From: Sandaracinus sp964481145
Lineage (GTDB): Bacteria; Myxococcota_A; Polyangia; Polyangiales; Sandaracinaceae
Length of the DNA: 64,000 bases
Direction: 5' to 3'
Assembly: GCA_964481145.1 (NCBI GenBank)
Contig: CAYZTA010000008.1
Span: 1-64,000 of the forward strand
Under the pieces are notes generated by a model. It was not told the DNA's origin and searched no databases. It worked only from the letters and a program-made list of their open reading frames with translations. Position numbers and translations under genes: made by a program. Shown one piece after another: positions 55,997-64,000 of this stretch (its first letter is position 1; each line of letters begins with the position of its first letter).

Positions 55997-57658
55997 TCAT
56001 GGGTTTTCGCGGCCCTCGACGGTGGCGTCGCGTCGCGGGGCGCTCGCGCTTCGCTCTTGTCGCAGATACTCCGCTGCGCGGTGGGCGACGAGCATCGAAG
56101 GGGCGTTCATCGCGGAGACGGGCGTGACGGGAATCGCGGAGGCATCGGCGATTCGCAAGCCTGGTACACCGCGCACGTGGAGACGTGAATCCGTGACCGA
56201 ACTCGCGCTTTCGCCCATCGCGCAGGTGCCGGCGTAATGATAGGTCGTCATCACGTTTTGGCGGATCCACGACTCGAGGCGAGCGCGTGACTTGCCTTCG
56301 GAGGTGGGTGCGAGGATGCCTGGGAAGAGCTCGGTGTTGCCCCACGACGCAAGAGCACTCGCGTTCGCGATCGTTCGCGCGCGATCGACGCCGCGGACCA
56401 TTGTCTCCATGTCTTCGGGATCGTTGAAGTATCCAGGATCGATGATCGAGGGCGTGCGCGGATTGGAGGACCGCAGCGTGACCGAACCGCGGCTCTTGGG
56501 CTTGCCGAGGATGACGACGATTCCGTAGATTTGCGCGATCTGCGAACGAAGAAGGGCGCTGCCGAATGCGCTCTTGACGGCGCCGCGCACGAGCGAGCGC
56601 GCTCCGGGCGCCTCGTAAAGGCCTTCGGGCAAGACGAGGCCCGGAAGGATGCGCATCATCGCTTCGCGCAATGAGCTCTTCGCCGGGTAGAAGACGTAAC
56701 ACGTGTCGCTCATGCCCTCGGGCAAATCGCTCGCAGCGTTGGCGCGGTGAAATCCGTAGAGCTGTGGATGCACGCAGTCGATATCGCGCTTGCCACGGAA
56801 AAACATGCATGCGTTCGGATGGTCGTGCAGGTTGCGACCCATGCCGGGCACGTCGTAAATCGCAGGAAGCCCCACGCGACGCAGCTCCTCCGACGAACCG
56901 ATGCCCGAGAGCATGAGCACGCGTGGCGTCTCGAGCGCGCCGGCACACATGACGACTTCTCGCGTCGCACGCGCTTCTTTGTGAGCGCCTTCGTGTTCGT
57001 AACGCACGCCGCGAACACCGCGCTCTGTGACGATGAGCCGCTCGACGTTCGCGCGCGTCCGCACGTGGAGGTTTTTTCGACCGAGCGCGGGCTTGAGATA
57101 CGCGACGTATGAACCACGGCGCGATTCGCCCTCGTAGTTCATCCACTCATAGCCGAGCACGCCGCTCAGATCGCCATCGTTGAGGTCTTCCTTGCGGCGA
57201 AATCCAGCTTCTTCCGCGGCGTCGAGGCAGGTCTCGGTGAACTCGGTGGCAGGACGACGATGGGGACGCAAGCGCGCTTCGATCGCTTGGAAGTTCTTCT
57301 CGACGTCGTGCCATTTCCATCCCGTAGGCCATTCGTCGTAATCGAGCTTGGCGCCGCGCGTGTACACCATCGCGTTGATGGAGCTTCCACCCCCCAAGCC
57401 ATGACCCGAGCCCATGAAGAGCCGACGCGTGCCCCAGCGCTCACTCTTGACGCTGAAACGCTCCCAGACGAGCGCGTCATTCGCGAACGCGTCTTTGTAG
57501 CCGCTCGCGATGAGCGTCTCGGGATGCTCTTCTGCCGAATCACCATGCTCCAGAAGGAGCACCGAGACGTTGTTGTCTTCGGAGAGCTCGGCAGCCACGA
57601 GACAACCGGCCGAGCCCCCACCCACGACGATGTAGTCGAACGAGTCCACGACGATCAC
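55997..57658 (-). CDS. GMC-family FAD-dependent oxidoreductase
   Basis: 553 residues from GTG 57658, which overlaps the aldehyde dehydrogenase stop (GTGA). FAD-binding YIVVGGGSAGCLVAAEL, the GMC signature GLGGGSSINAMVYTRGAKLD, a second GMC motif (CAGALETPRVLMLSGIG) and the catalytic-His segment TYHYAGTCAMGE (near residue 470) are present. Such enzymes oxidise alcohols (choline, long-chain or secondary alcohols) to aldehydes or ketones. With the upstream aldehyde dehydrogenase this suggests a two-step alcohol-to-acid route; the substrate is unknown. Confidence 0.93.
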   Translation of the reverse strand: MIVVDSFDYIVVGGGSAGCLVAAELSEDNNVSVLLLEHGDSAEEHPETLIASGYKDAFANDALVWERFSVKSERWGTRRLFMGSGHGLGGGSSINAMVYTRGAKLDYDEWPTGWKWHDVEKNFQAIEARLRPHRRPATEFTETCLDAAEEAGFRRKEDLNDGDLSGVLGYEWMNYEGESRRGSYVAYLKPALGRKNLHVRTRANVERLIVTERGVRGVRYEHEGAHKEARATREVVMCAGALETPRVLMLSGIGSSEELRRVGLPAIYDVPGMGRNLHDHPNACMFFRGKRDIDCVHPQLYGFHRANAASDLPEGMSDTCYVFYPAKSSLREAMMRILPGLVLPEGLYEAPGARSLVRGAVKSAFGSALLRSQIAQIYGIVVILGKPKSRGSVTLRSSNPRTPSIIDPGYFNDPEDMETMVRGVDRARTIANASALASWGNTELFPGILAPTSEGKSRARLESWIRQNVMTTYHYAGTCAMGESASSVTDSRLHVRGVPGLRIADASAIPVTPVSAMNAPSMLVAHRAAEYLRQERSASAPRRDATVEGRENP

Positions 57659-59247
57659 TTCTTCTTTTGAACGAGGTCTTTGACGAGGCTCACGGCAGCG
57701 CGGGCTTTGCCTTGGAGCGTGGGTTGATAAAGGACACCGATCCCATCGCGTGCAAGCTCGTAGACGCCCTTCTGGATCGGATAGAGCTTTGCGGGCATGT
57801 GGAGCGGCATGCGATCTTCGAGGATCGCTTTCATGTTCGTGCAGGCGCGCAAGCCTTCGCGGCCATTGAGTCGACCAAAGCCCGACGCATCGACGCCGCC
57901 GAACGGCAGGTCCTGCGCCATGTACGTGAAGCCGAAATCGTTGATGGTGCACGAGCCCACGCGCAACCGTTCGGCGATGCGGCGCGCACGCTCGGGATTC
58001 TTGCTCATCACGGTCGAGCCAAGGCCAAAGCGCGTCCCATTGGCGATGGCGACCGCTTCATCTTCATTGCGATAGCGCATCACACACATGATCGGGCCAA
58101 AGAGCTCCTCTTTCATGATCGCCATGTCCGGCGTGACATCGACGAGAATGGTCGGCTCGAAGAATTGGCCGTCGCCTTTTTCTCGGCTTCCGCCGACGAT
58201 GGGACGCGCGCCACGCGCGATGGCGTCGCTCACGAGGCGCTCGATGATCTCGACCTGCGCGGGCGACACGATCGCGCCCATGTCGACGACCTTGTCGAGC
58301 GAAGAGCCCACGCGAAACTGGCCGACCTCTTCGGTCACACGTGCGAGGAAGCGCTCATAGACCGACTCATGAATCAACACGCGTTCGGCGGACATGCAGT
58401 TCTGTCCTGCCGCGATATAGACGCCCGAGAGCGCTGCGTGGACGGCTTGCTCGATGTGCGCATCTTCACAAACGATGAAGGCGTCCTTGCCGCCGAGCTC
58501 GAGGATCACGGGGGTGATGTTCTCCGCGCTGCTCTCGATGATGCGTTTGCCGTTCTCGACCGAACCGGTGAAAACGATTTTGTCGACTCCGCTTTTGACG
58601 AGCGCCGCGCCGGTGGGGCCGAAGCCGTTGACGATGCGGACCAAGTCGCGGGAGTAACCGAGCGATTCGAGCGCTTCATCGAAGATGCGTTGGATGCGCG
58701 CAGAAGACCAAGCGACTTGCTCGCTGACCTTCACGACCACGGCGTTGCCGGCGAAGAGCGCGGGGATGGTCGGGCCGAGGACGTTCTGAAGCGGATAATT
58801 CCACGGACAAATGACACCGACGACGCCGAGCGGCTGGTAGAGCACGGTCGCCCGCTTGTGAACGAAGAGCCCGGACGACATGCGCTCGGGGAGCAGGTGC
58901 TTTTCTCCATTCGCGATGGTCCAGCGCATCTTCTCGCACACCGGCCAAATCTCGCCGAGCATCGCGTTTTCACGTGTCTTGCCGGCATCGCGCACGACGA
59001 GGTCGCACAGCTCGTCGGCGTGATCGAGCACGTGCGCCATGATGCGGCGCAAGAGCTCGCGGCGCTCGTCGAACGAGCTCTGCCCCCAACGAACTTGGGC
59101 GTGGCGCGCGCGCTCGACGGCTTCGCGCACCTGTTCGGCCCCGTCGACGGTCACCGTTCCGAGCGGGGCGTGGGTTGCAGGCTCACGACATTCGATGAGC
59201 GTAGGTTGGCTGGGAAGGGTTCGGCTTTGGACGACTTGCTCTAACAT
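57655..59247 (-). CDS. Aldehyde dehydrogenase
   Basis: 530 residues from ATG 59247. GVICPWNYPLQNVLGPTIPA, GSVENGKRI, the Glu motif LELGGKDAFIV, the catalytic Cys in AAGQNCMSAERVL (near residue 284) and EELFGPIMCVMRY are all in place. The C-terminal tail is longer than usual and ends in Lys/Ala-rich basic residues (KARAAVSLVKDLVQKKK), perhaps a membrane-associating helix. Probably acts on the product of the downstream GMC oxidoreductase. Confidence 0.95.
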   Translation of the reverse strand: MLEQVVQSRTLPSQPTLIECREPATHAPLGTVTVDGAEQVREAVERARHAQVRWGQSSFDERRELLRRIMAHVLDHADELCDLVVRDAGKTRENAMLGEIWPVCEKMRWTIANGEKHLLPERMSSGLFVHKRATVLYQPLGVVGVICPWNYPLQNVLGPTIPALFAGNAVVVKVSEQVAWSSARIQRIFDEALESLGYSRDLVRIVNGFGPTGAALVKSGVDKIVFTGSVENGKRIIESSAENITPVILELGGKDAFIVCEDAHIEQAVHAALSGVYIAAGQNCMSAERVLIHESVYERFLARVTEEVGQFRVGSSLDKVVDMGAIVSPAQVEIIERLVSDAIARGARPIVGGSREKGDGQFFEPTILVDVTPDMAIMKEELFGPIMCVMRYRNEDEAVAIANGTRFGLGSTVMSKNPERARRIAERLRVGSCTINDFGFTYMAQDLPFGGVDASGFGRLNGREGLRACTNMKAILEDRMPLHMPAKLYPIQKGVYELARDGIGVLYQPTLQGKARAAVSLVKDLVQKKK

Positions 59248-59339
59248 GGACCCGGAGTGTCGTCGGGTCTGCGAAGAATCGCAAACCCCCTCCGTGAGCC
59301 CATCCACAGTGGGGGTGTCCGGCTGCGACCTACGGTTCG

Positions 59340-60854
59340 TCAAAAGCTGCCGCGGAGCGACGCCGTTCCTCCGCGACCATCGAGGGCTGGCGCGAAATCG
59401 AGCCGAATGTCGAGCTCTGCTTGGGATGTCGGGGTGGAATCATCCATTCCTTGGGTGAGCAGCAACGCTGCGACCAGACCCGCGACTCCTGTCACCGCAG
59501 AGACGGTTCCAAACACCGTGGGATCGAACTCTTCGGCCGCGCCCGCAGCGATTCCGGAGATCGCGGCGCCACCCCCCACACCGATCACCAGACCCAACGT
59601 GGAAAGCCATGAACGTCGAGGGCTCATGCGAACCCCAGCGCCCGCGATGATGGCGGTCGAAAGCAATCCGAGCCCCAAACCACCGGCGGTGATCGCGAAC
59701 CCTTGGTGAGAGTTTTCGGCCGCGGCGATCGAGAGCAAGAAGCCGATGCTCGAACCCCATATCCCGCCTGTTTCGACGAAGCGCACCTCGGGGACACCGG
59801 GCTCGAGCCCATAACCGATCACGGCGCCAATCAAGAGGCCGCCCAGTCCGAACCCGAACGGAAGCGCCGAACGCTCCACCAACCCCGGACGATTGTCGAC
59901 TTCATGGCAGGTCAGATCGCACACGAAGCTGTCCGTGGGCGAGAGGACTCCATCGAGCGCACCCCAGAACAAAAGACCCGAGGCGAAGCCATAACGAAGC
60001 CCCATGCTCATCGCAGGTGCGGTGCCGGTACGCAGGCCGTCGCCCGAGTCGAGCCCCGCCACACCCAACGCAAAGAGACCGCCTCCGGCGAGCATGGAAA
60101 GCGTGTAGACGAGGTTCTCGGCGGAGCCTCCGCCACTCGCAGTGCTTCCTCCCTGAAGCCCCGCGGCGAACGGAATCCAAAACCCGGTGTACACACCGAA
60201 CGTCGTCGCGGTGATGTACAGCTCGACGAGCTCGCCCGTGCCGCGGCGAGTGGGATCTTGAGGGGCATGTTCAGCAGGGAGTGGGACAGGTGCCATGGGC
60301 GCGAACGGCACGACGAGTCCGGTGGCACCGCTGGGCGCGACAGGAGGCGCCACCACGGGCGATGGCGGCGTGAGCGCGTGAATGCTCGCTTGACGCAGGG
60401 CTTCGGCCTGGAGCCGTAGAGACGCCCCTGGGGGCAACTGCGCAATGACGAAATCGAGCCGGGCGATCGCGATGGCATGAGCACCTCCACGCGCGTCGAT
60501 CGCGGCCTGCTGGACGAGAGGATCCAACACCTCCTCGCGCGATGGCGCTTCCGGGGCGGGGTCGGAGAGTTGGCTTCGAGCGACCAAACGCACTCCCTCT
60601 GCGCGGATCCGAAGGCTCGAGTCTGCTCCAAGGACGCTCACGACCATTTCGGCCCTGGCCATCGCGAGCGCGGATCGACCTTCTGATGCGTCGCGTTCTG
60701 CCGCCGCGAGCAGGGGGAGCAGAAGCTCGTCCTGGTTCGAGGCAGGGTTCACATATTCCGCGGGCGCCGCTGGAATCTGAGCCAGGCTCGGGCTTGGAAT
60801 AAGCGCAAACGTCAGGCCCATCGCACAGAGGAACATCGAAAGTCGTTGAATCAT
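59340..60854 (-). CDS. Exported/polytopic Gly-rich membrane protein of unknown function
   Basis: 504 residues from ATG 60854 (GAGGTG eight bases upstream). Signal peptide (MFLCAMGLTFALIPSPSLAQ), an alpha-helical part with repeat-like Ala/Arg helices (about 30-150), a Pro/Ala linker, then about eight Gly/Ala/Leu-rich hydrophobic segments (FGFGLGGLLIGAVIGYG, GFAITAGGLGLGLLSTAII and others). It resembles the Gly-zipper exported proteins common in this phylum; no named family. First gene on the minus strand here; 92 bp before the aldehyde dehydrogenase start. Confidence 0.8.
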   Translation of the reverse strand: MIQRLSMFLCAMGLTFALIPSPSLAQIPAAPAEYVNPASNQDELLLPLLAAAERDASEGRSALAMARAEMVVSVLGADSSLRIRAEGVRLVARSQLSDPAPEAPSREEVLDPLVQQAAIDARGGAHAIAIARLDFVIAQLPPGASLRLQAEALRQASIHALTPPSPVVAPPVAPSGATGLVVPFAPMAPVPLPAEHAPQDPTRRGTGELVELYITATTFGVYTGFWIPFAAGLQGGSTASGGGSAENLVYTLSMLAGGGLFALGVAGLDSGDGLRTGTAPAMSMGLRYGFASGLLFWGALDGVLSPTDSFVCDLTCHEVDNRPGLVERSALPFGFGLGGLLIGAVIGYGLEPGVPEVRFVETGGIWGSSIGFLLSIAAAENSHQGFAITAGGLGLGLLSTAIIAGAGVRMSPRRSWLSTLGLVIGVGGGAAISGIAAGAAEEFDPTVFGTVSAVTGVAGLVAALLLTQGMDDSTPTSQAELDIRLDFAPALDGRGGTASLRGSF

Positions 60855-60918
60855 CACGTCAAACACCTCGGAGTACAGCATCCGTGCGGGGTCCTCAGCA
60901 CACGCTGTGCCCTCTCAT

Positions 60919-60934
60919 TTCGTTGGAAAACGAA
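60919..60934. promoter_or_regulatory. Inverted repeat TTCGTT-GGAA-AACGAA
   Basis: Perfect 6-bp arms with a 4-bp spacer in the divergent region between the polytopic-protein gene and rlmN. It may be a regulator site; no partner regulator is encoded next to it. Confidence 0.35.
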
Positions 60935-60958
60935 GCGATACGAGTCGATTGTGTGCCA

Positions 60959-60972
60959 GATTGTGCACAATC
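60959..60972. promoter_or_regulatory. Perfect 14-bp palindrome GATTGTGCACAATC
   Basis: Exact self-complement located 24 bp after the preceding inverted repeat, in the same divergent intergenic region. The symmetry suggests a dimeric regulator binding site. No direct evidence for which gene it serves. Confidence 0.45.
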
Positions 60973-61059
60973 CGTGAAAGCTGTTTCATGGGTAGTGTGA
61001 AATCCGGGCCCATGTGAGTTGCATTCGACCGAGTCGCACCCCAGAACCCGTCCCTCGTC

Positions 61060-62232
61060 ATGTCCTTTTCTTCATCCACGCCCACGCTCGCACCGCCCAC
61101 GCATCCGCTCGAACGCACGCCGGAAGAATGGGCTGCTGTTCTCGGTGCATGGGGAGAGCCGAAATATCGCGGCAAACAGGTGTTCCAATGGATTCACCAG
61201 CACGGCGTGTTCGATGCGGAGCAGATGACGAATCTGCCGAAATCGCTGCGTCGCAAGCTCGCTGAGGAGCCGCTCGCGCCTCCGGTTCGCGCCCTCGAGA
61301 TCCACGACAGCACGGATGGTACGCGAAAAATGCTCGTCGGATGCGGGGATGAACGCACGGTCGAAACCGTGCTGATCCCGATGAAGAGCACACAACCTGG
61401 CGATGGATACACGCCCGAGGACGATGAATCCGAGTCGAACGAAGGGGAAGTGATCTCGTCGTGGGTCACGCAATGCATTTCATCGCAGGTCGGCTGCGCC
61501 ATGGGATGCGTGTTTTGTGCATCTGGGATCGCCGGGTTGAAGCGACATTTGAGCGCCGCGGAGATCGTCGGTCAGGTCCTCCTCGGAAAACAACACGCGG
61601 CGCCTGGAGAGCGCGTGCGCAACGTCGTTTTCATGGGAATGGGTGAGCCACTTCATAACTACGACGCGGTCGCCAGGGCACTTACGCTCTTGTGTCATCC
61701 CGAAGGGCTTGGCTTGAGCAAGAGGCGAGTCACGGTTTCGACCAGCGGCCTCATTCCGGAGATCGATCGGCTCGGGGCTGATTTCGGGGGGCAAGTGCAG
61801 TTGGCGATCTCGCTCCATTCGGCGGATGGCGAGAAGCGATCGAGCATCATGCCGATCAATCGCAAATATCCGCTCGCTGCGTTGGTGGAGGCGCTCAAGC
61901 GTTATCCGTTGCCGAAGCGACGGAGGATCACCATCGAATACACGCTCATCGACGGCTTCAACGCGTCGGCAGACGACGCGCGCGCCCTTGCGCGGCTCTT
62001 GCGCGGGATCCCGATGAAGGTGAACCTCATCCCCATGAACGGCGTGGACGACAACCCGCTCCGAGCGCCCGGTTGGGACGTCGTCGAAGCGTTTCAAGAC
62101 GCGCTTCGGAGCGAAGGCGTCGCGAGCTTCGTCCGAAGGCGCAAAGGAGACGACATCGCGGCGGCATGTGGGCAGCTCGCGTTGCGTGGAGAAAAGAAGA
62201 AGATCCGCGTGGCACTTCCAACGATTGGCTGA
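61060..62232 (+). CDS. rlmN: Dual-specificity RNA methyltransferase RlmN
   Basis: Radical-SAM enzyme that methylates C2 of A2503 in 23S rRNA and A37 of some tRNAs. 390 residues, with the 4Fe-4S motif GCAMGCVFCASG, the upstream catalytic Cys in VTQCISSQ, the distal catalytic Cys in GDDIAAACGQLA, GMGEPLHNYDAVARAL and STSGLIPEI. An acidic insertion (YTPEDDESESNEGEV, near residues 110-124) is not usual. ATG follows a region without a clear ribosome site. The next gene begins 21 bp downstream. Confidence 0.97.
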   Translation: MSFSSSTPTLAPPTHPLERTPEEWAAVLGAWGEPKYRGKQVFQWIHQHGVFDAEQMTNLPKSLRRKLAEEPLAPPVRALEIHDSTDGTRKMLVGCGDERTVETVLIPMKSTQPGDGYTPEDDESESNEGEVISSWVTQCISSQVGCAMGCVFCASGIAGLKRHLSAAEIVGQVLLGKQHAAPGERVRNVVFMGMGEPLHNYDAVARALTLLCHPEGLGLSKRRVTVSTSGLIPEIDRLGADFGGQVQLAISLHSADGEKRSSIMPINRKYPLAALVEALKRYPLPKRRRITIEYTLIDGFNASADDARALARLLRGIPMKVNLIPMNGVDDNPLRAPGWDVVEAFQDALRSEGVASFVRRRKGDDIAAACGQLALRGEKKKIRVALPTIG

Positions 62233-62253
62233 GCCGCGGTATCGTCGTCCCTG

Positions 62254-64000
62254 ATGCGAAACGCGCTGGCAATCGCCTTTTTTCTCGCCTGGTTTCCTGC
62301 GCTCGCCGACGCACAAGTGGCATTGCCGATGTGGCACGTCGGTGCGGACGGTTCGATCCATGTCGATGGCGCGCTTCGAGAGTGGCGCGGTGTTCGATTC
62401 ATCGATGTAGGCGAAGGCGCCGACGCCTCGATGCGGATCGGCTTCGCGTACGACGCACATGGGCTCTACGTTGCCGCAGAGGTTCGCGACGATCGAATGA
62501 TTCGAACGAGAGCGCCTTCGATGAACGAAGATGCGATCGTGCTCACGCTCGCGCTTCCTGCGGGACGCGGACTGTCGGCCACGGAGATCTGGCTCTGGGC
62601 GGGCCAGCCTGGACAATCGGCTGCGATCATCGGCATCGGTCCGCTCGGTCGCCGTCCGAGCCAAGTGTCTCAAGGACAAATCGTCGAGGCCCCGGCGCGG
62701 GGCGGCTATACGCTCGAGGCCTTCGTTCCGTGGAACGTGATTCCCTCGAGCGCGCGTTGGCAAGAAGGCCGCGGCACGGTGCGGCTGCGCGATGTCGACC
62801 AAGCGGCGCATCCCGAAGTCGAAGCCGAGCCCGCGTTTGCGCCGCTCGATCCGGCGCATCTCGAACGCTTGCCGCCTCTCGCGCCCAGTGGTGGCGAAGC
62901 CGCGGCATTCGATTCGTTCTTGGCGAGCCGCAATCTCCAGGGCATGCGTCCCGCTCATGATCTGCGCGGTGATGTGGGTGGGATCGATGAGCGCCCCGAG
63001 CGTGTTTCGATCGTCGATCGATTCGTGGTCGTGACTGGGCCCGGTTGGCAAGAAGGACGAGGCTTCTCGTTCGTCGAGCTCGCCGTGACGGCCGCGGCAG
63101 ATATTCGTGAACCGCGGCTCGTGGACCTCACGGGGGATGGGAAGCGCGAGTTGGTGGTGACGCTACGGCAGCAGATCGCAGGAGGTTCGCGCGAGATCTG
63201 GCAGGTTCATTCGTTTTCTAATTCGCAGGTGCGAGCGGTGTTCGCGATCGAGACACGCCGGACGACGGCCACGGGCTTTGTCGAGGCGGGGGTGAACGTC
63301 AGGACCGAACGGCGGGCGACGGTTCCGACGATCGAAGTGCGTACGGGGCGTGCGGAGGGGCTCGATGCTCGAACATTCGAACCGATACCCGCATCCGACG
63401 CGGAATCGATTCTCGTCCCGTGGGGGCGGGTGTTGGCTCGCGCCTATCGTTGGGACGGGAACTCGTTCGCGCAGAGCGATGAGCGCTCGAATCCTCGTTA
63501 CGTCGAGGCCGCGAGCGCTGCTCCCCCGGCTTCGACGAGCGCACCGAGTGAGCCGCCACCGCCCGGAATCGAAGATCTCTTGACGGCATTTCGGCGCGAA
63601 CGCGGGATCGCGGATCGCACCCGGCCGACGTTTCGAATCCGCGCGAATGTGTCGGGTGGCGATGAGCCCGAAGAGCTCGTCGTGTATGGGCGCGATCTCG
63701 TCGTCGTGGGGACTGCGTTTCGTGGCGGGACGGGATGGTTTCATTTCGAGCTTCCCGCGCGCTCCGTGGACGATGTGCTCGATGTGAGGACCGCTGAGAT
63801 CACAGGAGACGCGCGTCATGAGATCCTCGTGCGGATTGGCCAGACCCTTGGAGACGTGCGTCGTGAAGTGTTGCTTGCATATCAGTTCACGCCGGTGGGC
63901 TTTCCAGCCTTGCTTCAGCGCGAGGTGACGCGAGTCCAAGGCGAGCGCAGGATCGAAAACGAAGTGCGCATCGAGCGCGGTTCTCTCCAGGTCCATCCAG
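62254..64000 (+). CDS. Exported CBM9-like / FG-GAP-like protein (3' end outside window)
   Basis: An open frame of 582 codons with no stop before the window end. Signal peptide MRNALAIAFFLAWFPALADA. The first domain (SIHVDGALREWRGVRFIDVG, then GFAYDAHGLYVAAEVRDDRM) matches CBM9-like sugar-binding domains of exported proteins. Later parts carry FG-GAP-like calcium-loop phrases (LVDLTGDGKRELVV, ITGDARHEILVRI). A Pro/Ala linker lies near residue 425. Function unknown. Probably co-transcribed with rlmN. Confidence 0.82.
   Translation, partial: MRNALAIAFFLAWFPALADAQVALPMWHVGADGSIHVDGALREWRGVRFIDVGEGADASMRIGFAYDAHGLYVAAEVRDDRMIRTRAPSMNEDAIVLTLALPAGRGLSATEIWLWAGQPGQSAAIIGIGPLGRRPSQVSQGQIVEAPARGGYTLEAFVPWNVIPSSARWQEGRGTVRLRDVDQAAHPEVEAEPAFAPLDPAHLERLPPLAPSGGEAAAFDSFLASRNLQGMRPAHDLRGDVGGIDERPERVSIVDRFVVVTGPGWQEGRGFSFVELAVTAAADIREPRLVDLTGDGKRELVVTLRQQIAGGSREIWQVHSFSNSQVRAVFAIETRRTTATGFVEAGVNVRTERRATVPTIEVRTGRAEGLDARTFEPIPASDAESILVPWGRVLARAYRWDGNSFAQSDERSNPRYVEAASAAPPASTSAPSEPPPPGIEDLLTAFRRERGIADRTRPTFRIRANVSGGDEPEELVVYGRDLVVVGTAFRGGTGWFHFELPARSVDDVLDVRTAEITGDARHEILVRIGQTLGDVRREVLLAYQFTPVGFPALLQREVTRVQGERRIENEVRIERGSLQVHP

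Noticed and set aside
55997..57952. Extension of the GMC oxidoreductase upstream of 57658
   Set aside because: It would overlap the aldehyde dehydrogenase by nearly 300 bp; the FAD motif starts about ten residues after GTG 57658.
57667..59244. 525-codon plus-strand frame opposite the aldehyde dehydrogenase
   Set aside because: Antisense shadow of a gene with all catalytic motifs.
61480..63051. 523-codon minus-strand frame opposite rlmN and the following gene
   Set aside because: Antisense shadow; it crosses two well-supported plus-strand genes.

Overview
The window reads as chromosomal DNA of a myxobacterium (phylum Myxococcota), most likely of the Sandaracinus/Polyangium side. This is inferred from the very high G+C at third codon positions, tandem 'CGDG…CDDGN' (DUF4215) and MopE-type cysteine repeats, a C-terminal Cys/hydrophobic/Arg-cluster anchor like MYXO-CTERM, several multi-receiver hybrid kinases, and a complete Bat-type MoxR/VWA operon. 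No rRNA, tRNA, CRISPR array or intact insertion sequence was recognised.

Layout. 2-2686: 3' part of a huge Cys-repeat surface protein ending at a strong hairpin. 2.9-8.5 kb: czcCBA-type heavy-metal RND efflux operon. 8.6-16.4 kb (minus): a five-gene sensory operon (porin, small PstS-like protein, 1169-aa hybrid kinase with three receivers, CheR, receiver-kinase-receiver). 16.6-19.7 kb: two exported proteins of unknown function. 19.7-24.7 kb (minus): moxR, FHA-kinase-receiver, CoxE-like VWA protein, hisS, exported repeat protein, closely packed. 24.7-30.2 kb (minus): unknown protein with a DUF2325-like end, an ALDH16-like two-domain aldehyde dehydrogenase, deoC. 30.3-39.5 kb (plus): moxR, DUF58, DUF4381-like, batA, batB, batC-like, batD, batE-like, mostly with ATGA/GTGA stop-start overlaps.

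39.6-44.8 kb is accessory: a MazF/RHH toxin-antitoxin pair bracketed by short coding-like repeats, a lectin-like lipoprotein, an unknown protein, a HEAT-repeat protein and a Doc/AbrB toxin-antitoxin pair whose palindromic operator touches its start codon. The HEAT gene and Doc pair lie between a decayed copy of the uvrA 5' end (42970-43013) and the real uvrA start (44870), which looks like an old insertion at uvrA. 44.9-50.5 kb is a tandem-fused UvrA with four ABC modules. Its reading frame is broken only by a scaffold gap (10 N) with an erroneous 170-bp duplication; removing 170 bp restores one open frame.

50.6-64 kb: MerR-type regulator with a possible frameshifted tail, scoAB CoA-transferase, a GT2 glycosyltransferase, a Kelch/MopE-motif lipoprotein, a GMC oxidoreductase plus aldehyde dehydrogenase plus polytopic protein operon, rlmN, and the start of an exported CBM9-like protein that runs off the window end.

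The most original items are the uvrA-bracketed HEAT/Doc module, the four-cassette UvrA with its repairable assembly fault, the porin/PstS-like/hybrid-kinase/CheR operon, and the moxR-FHA kinase-VWA-hisS operon.
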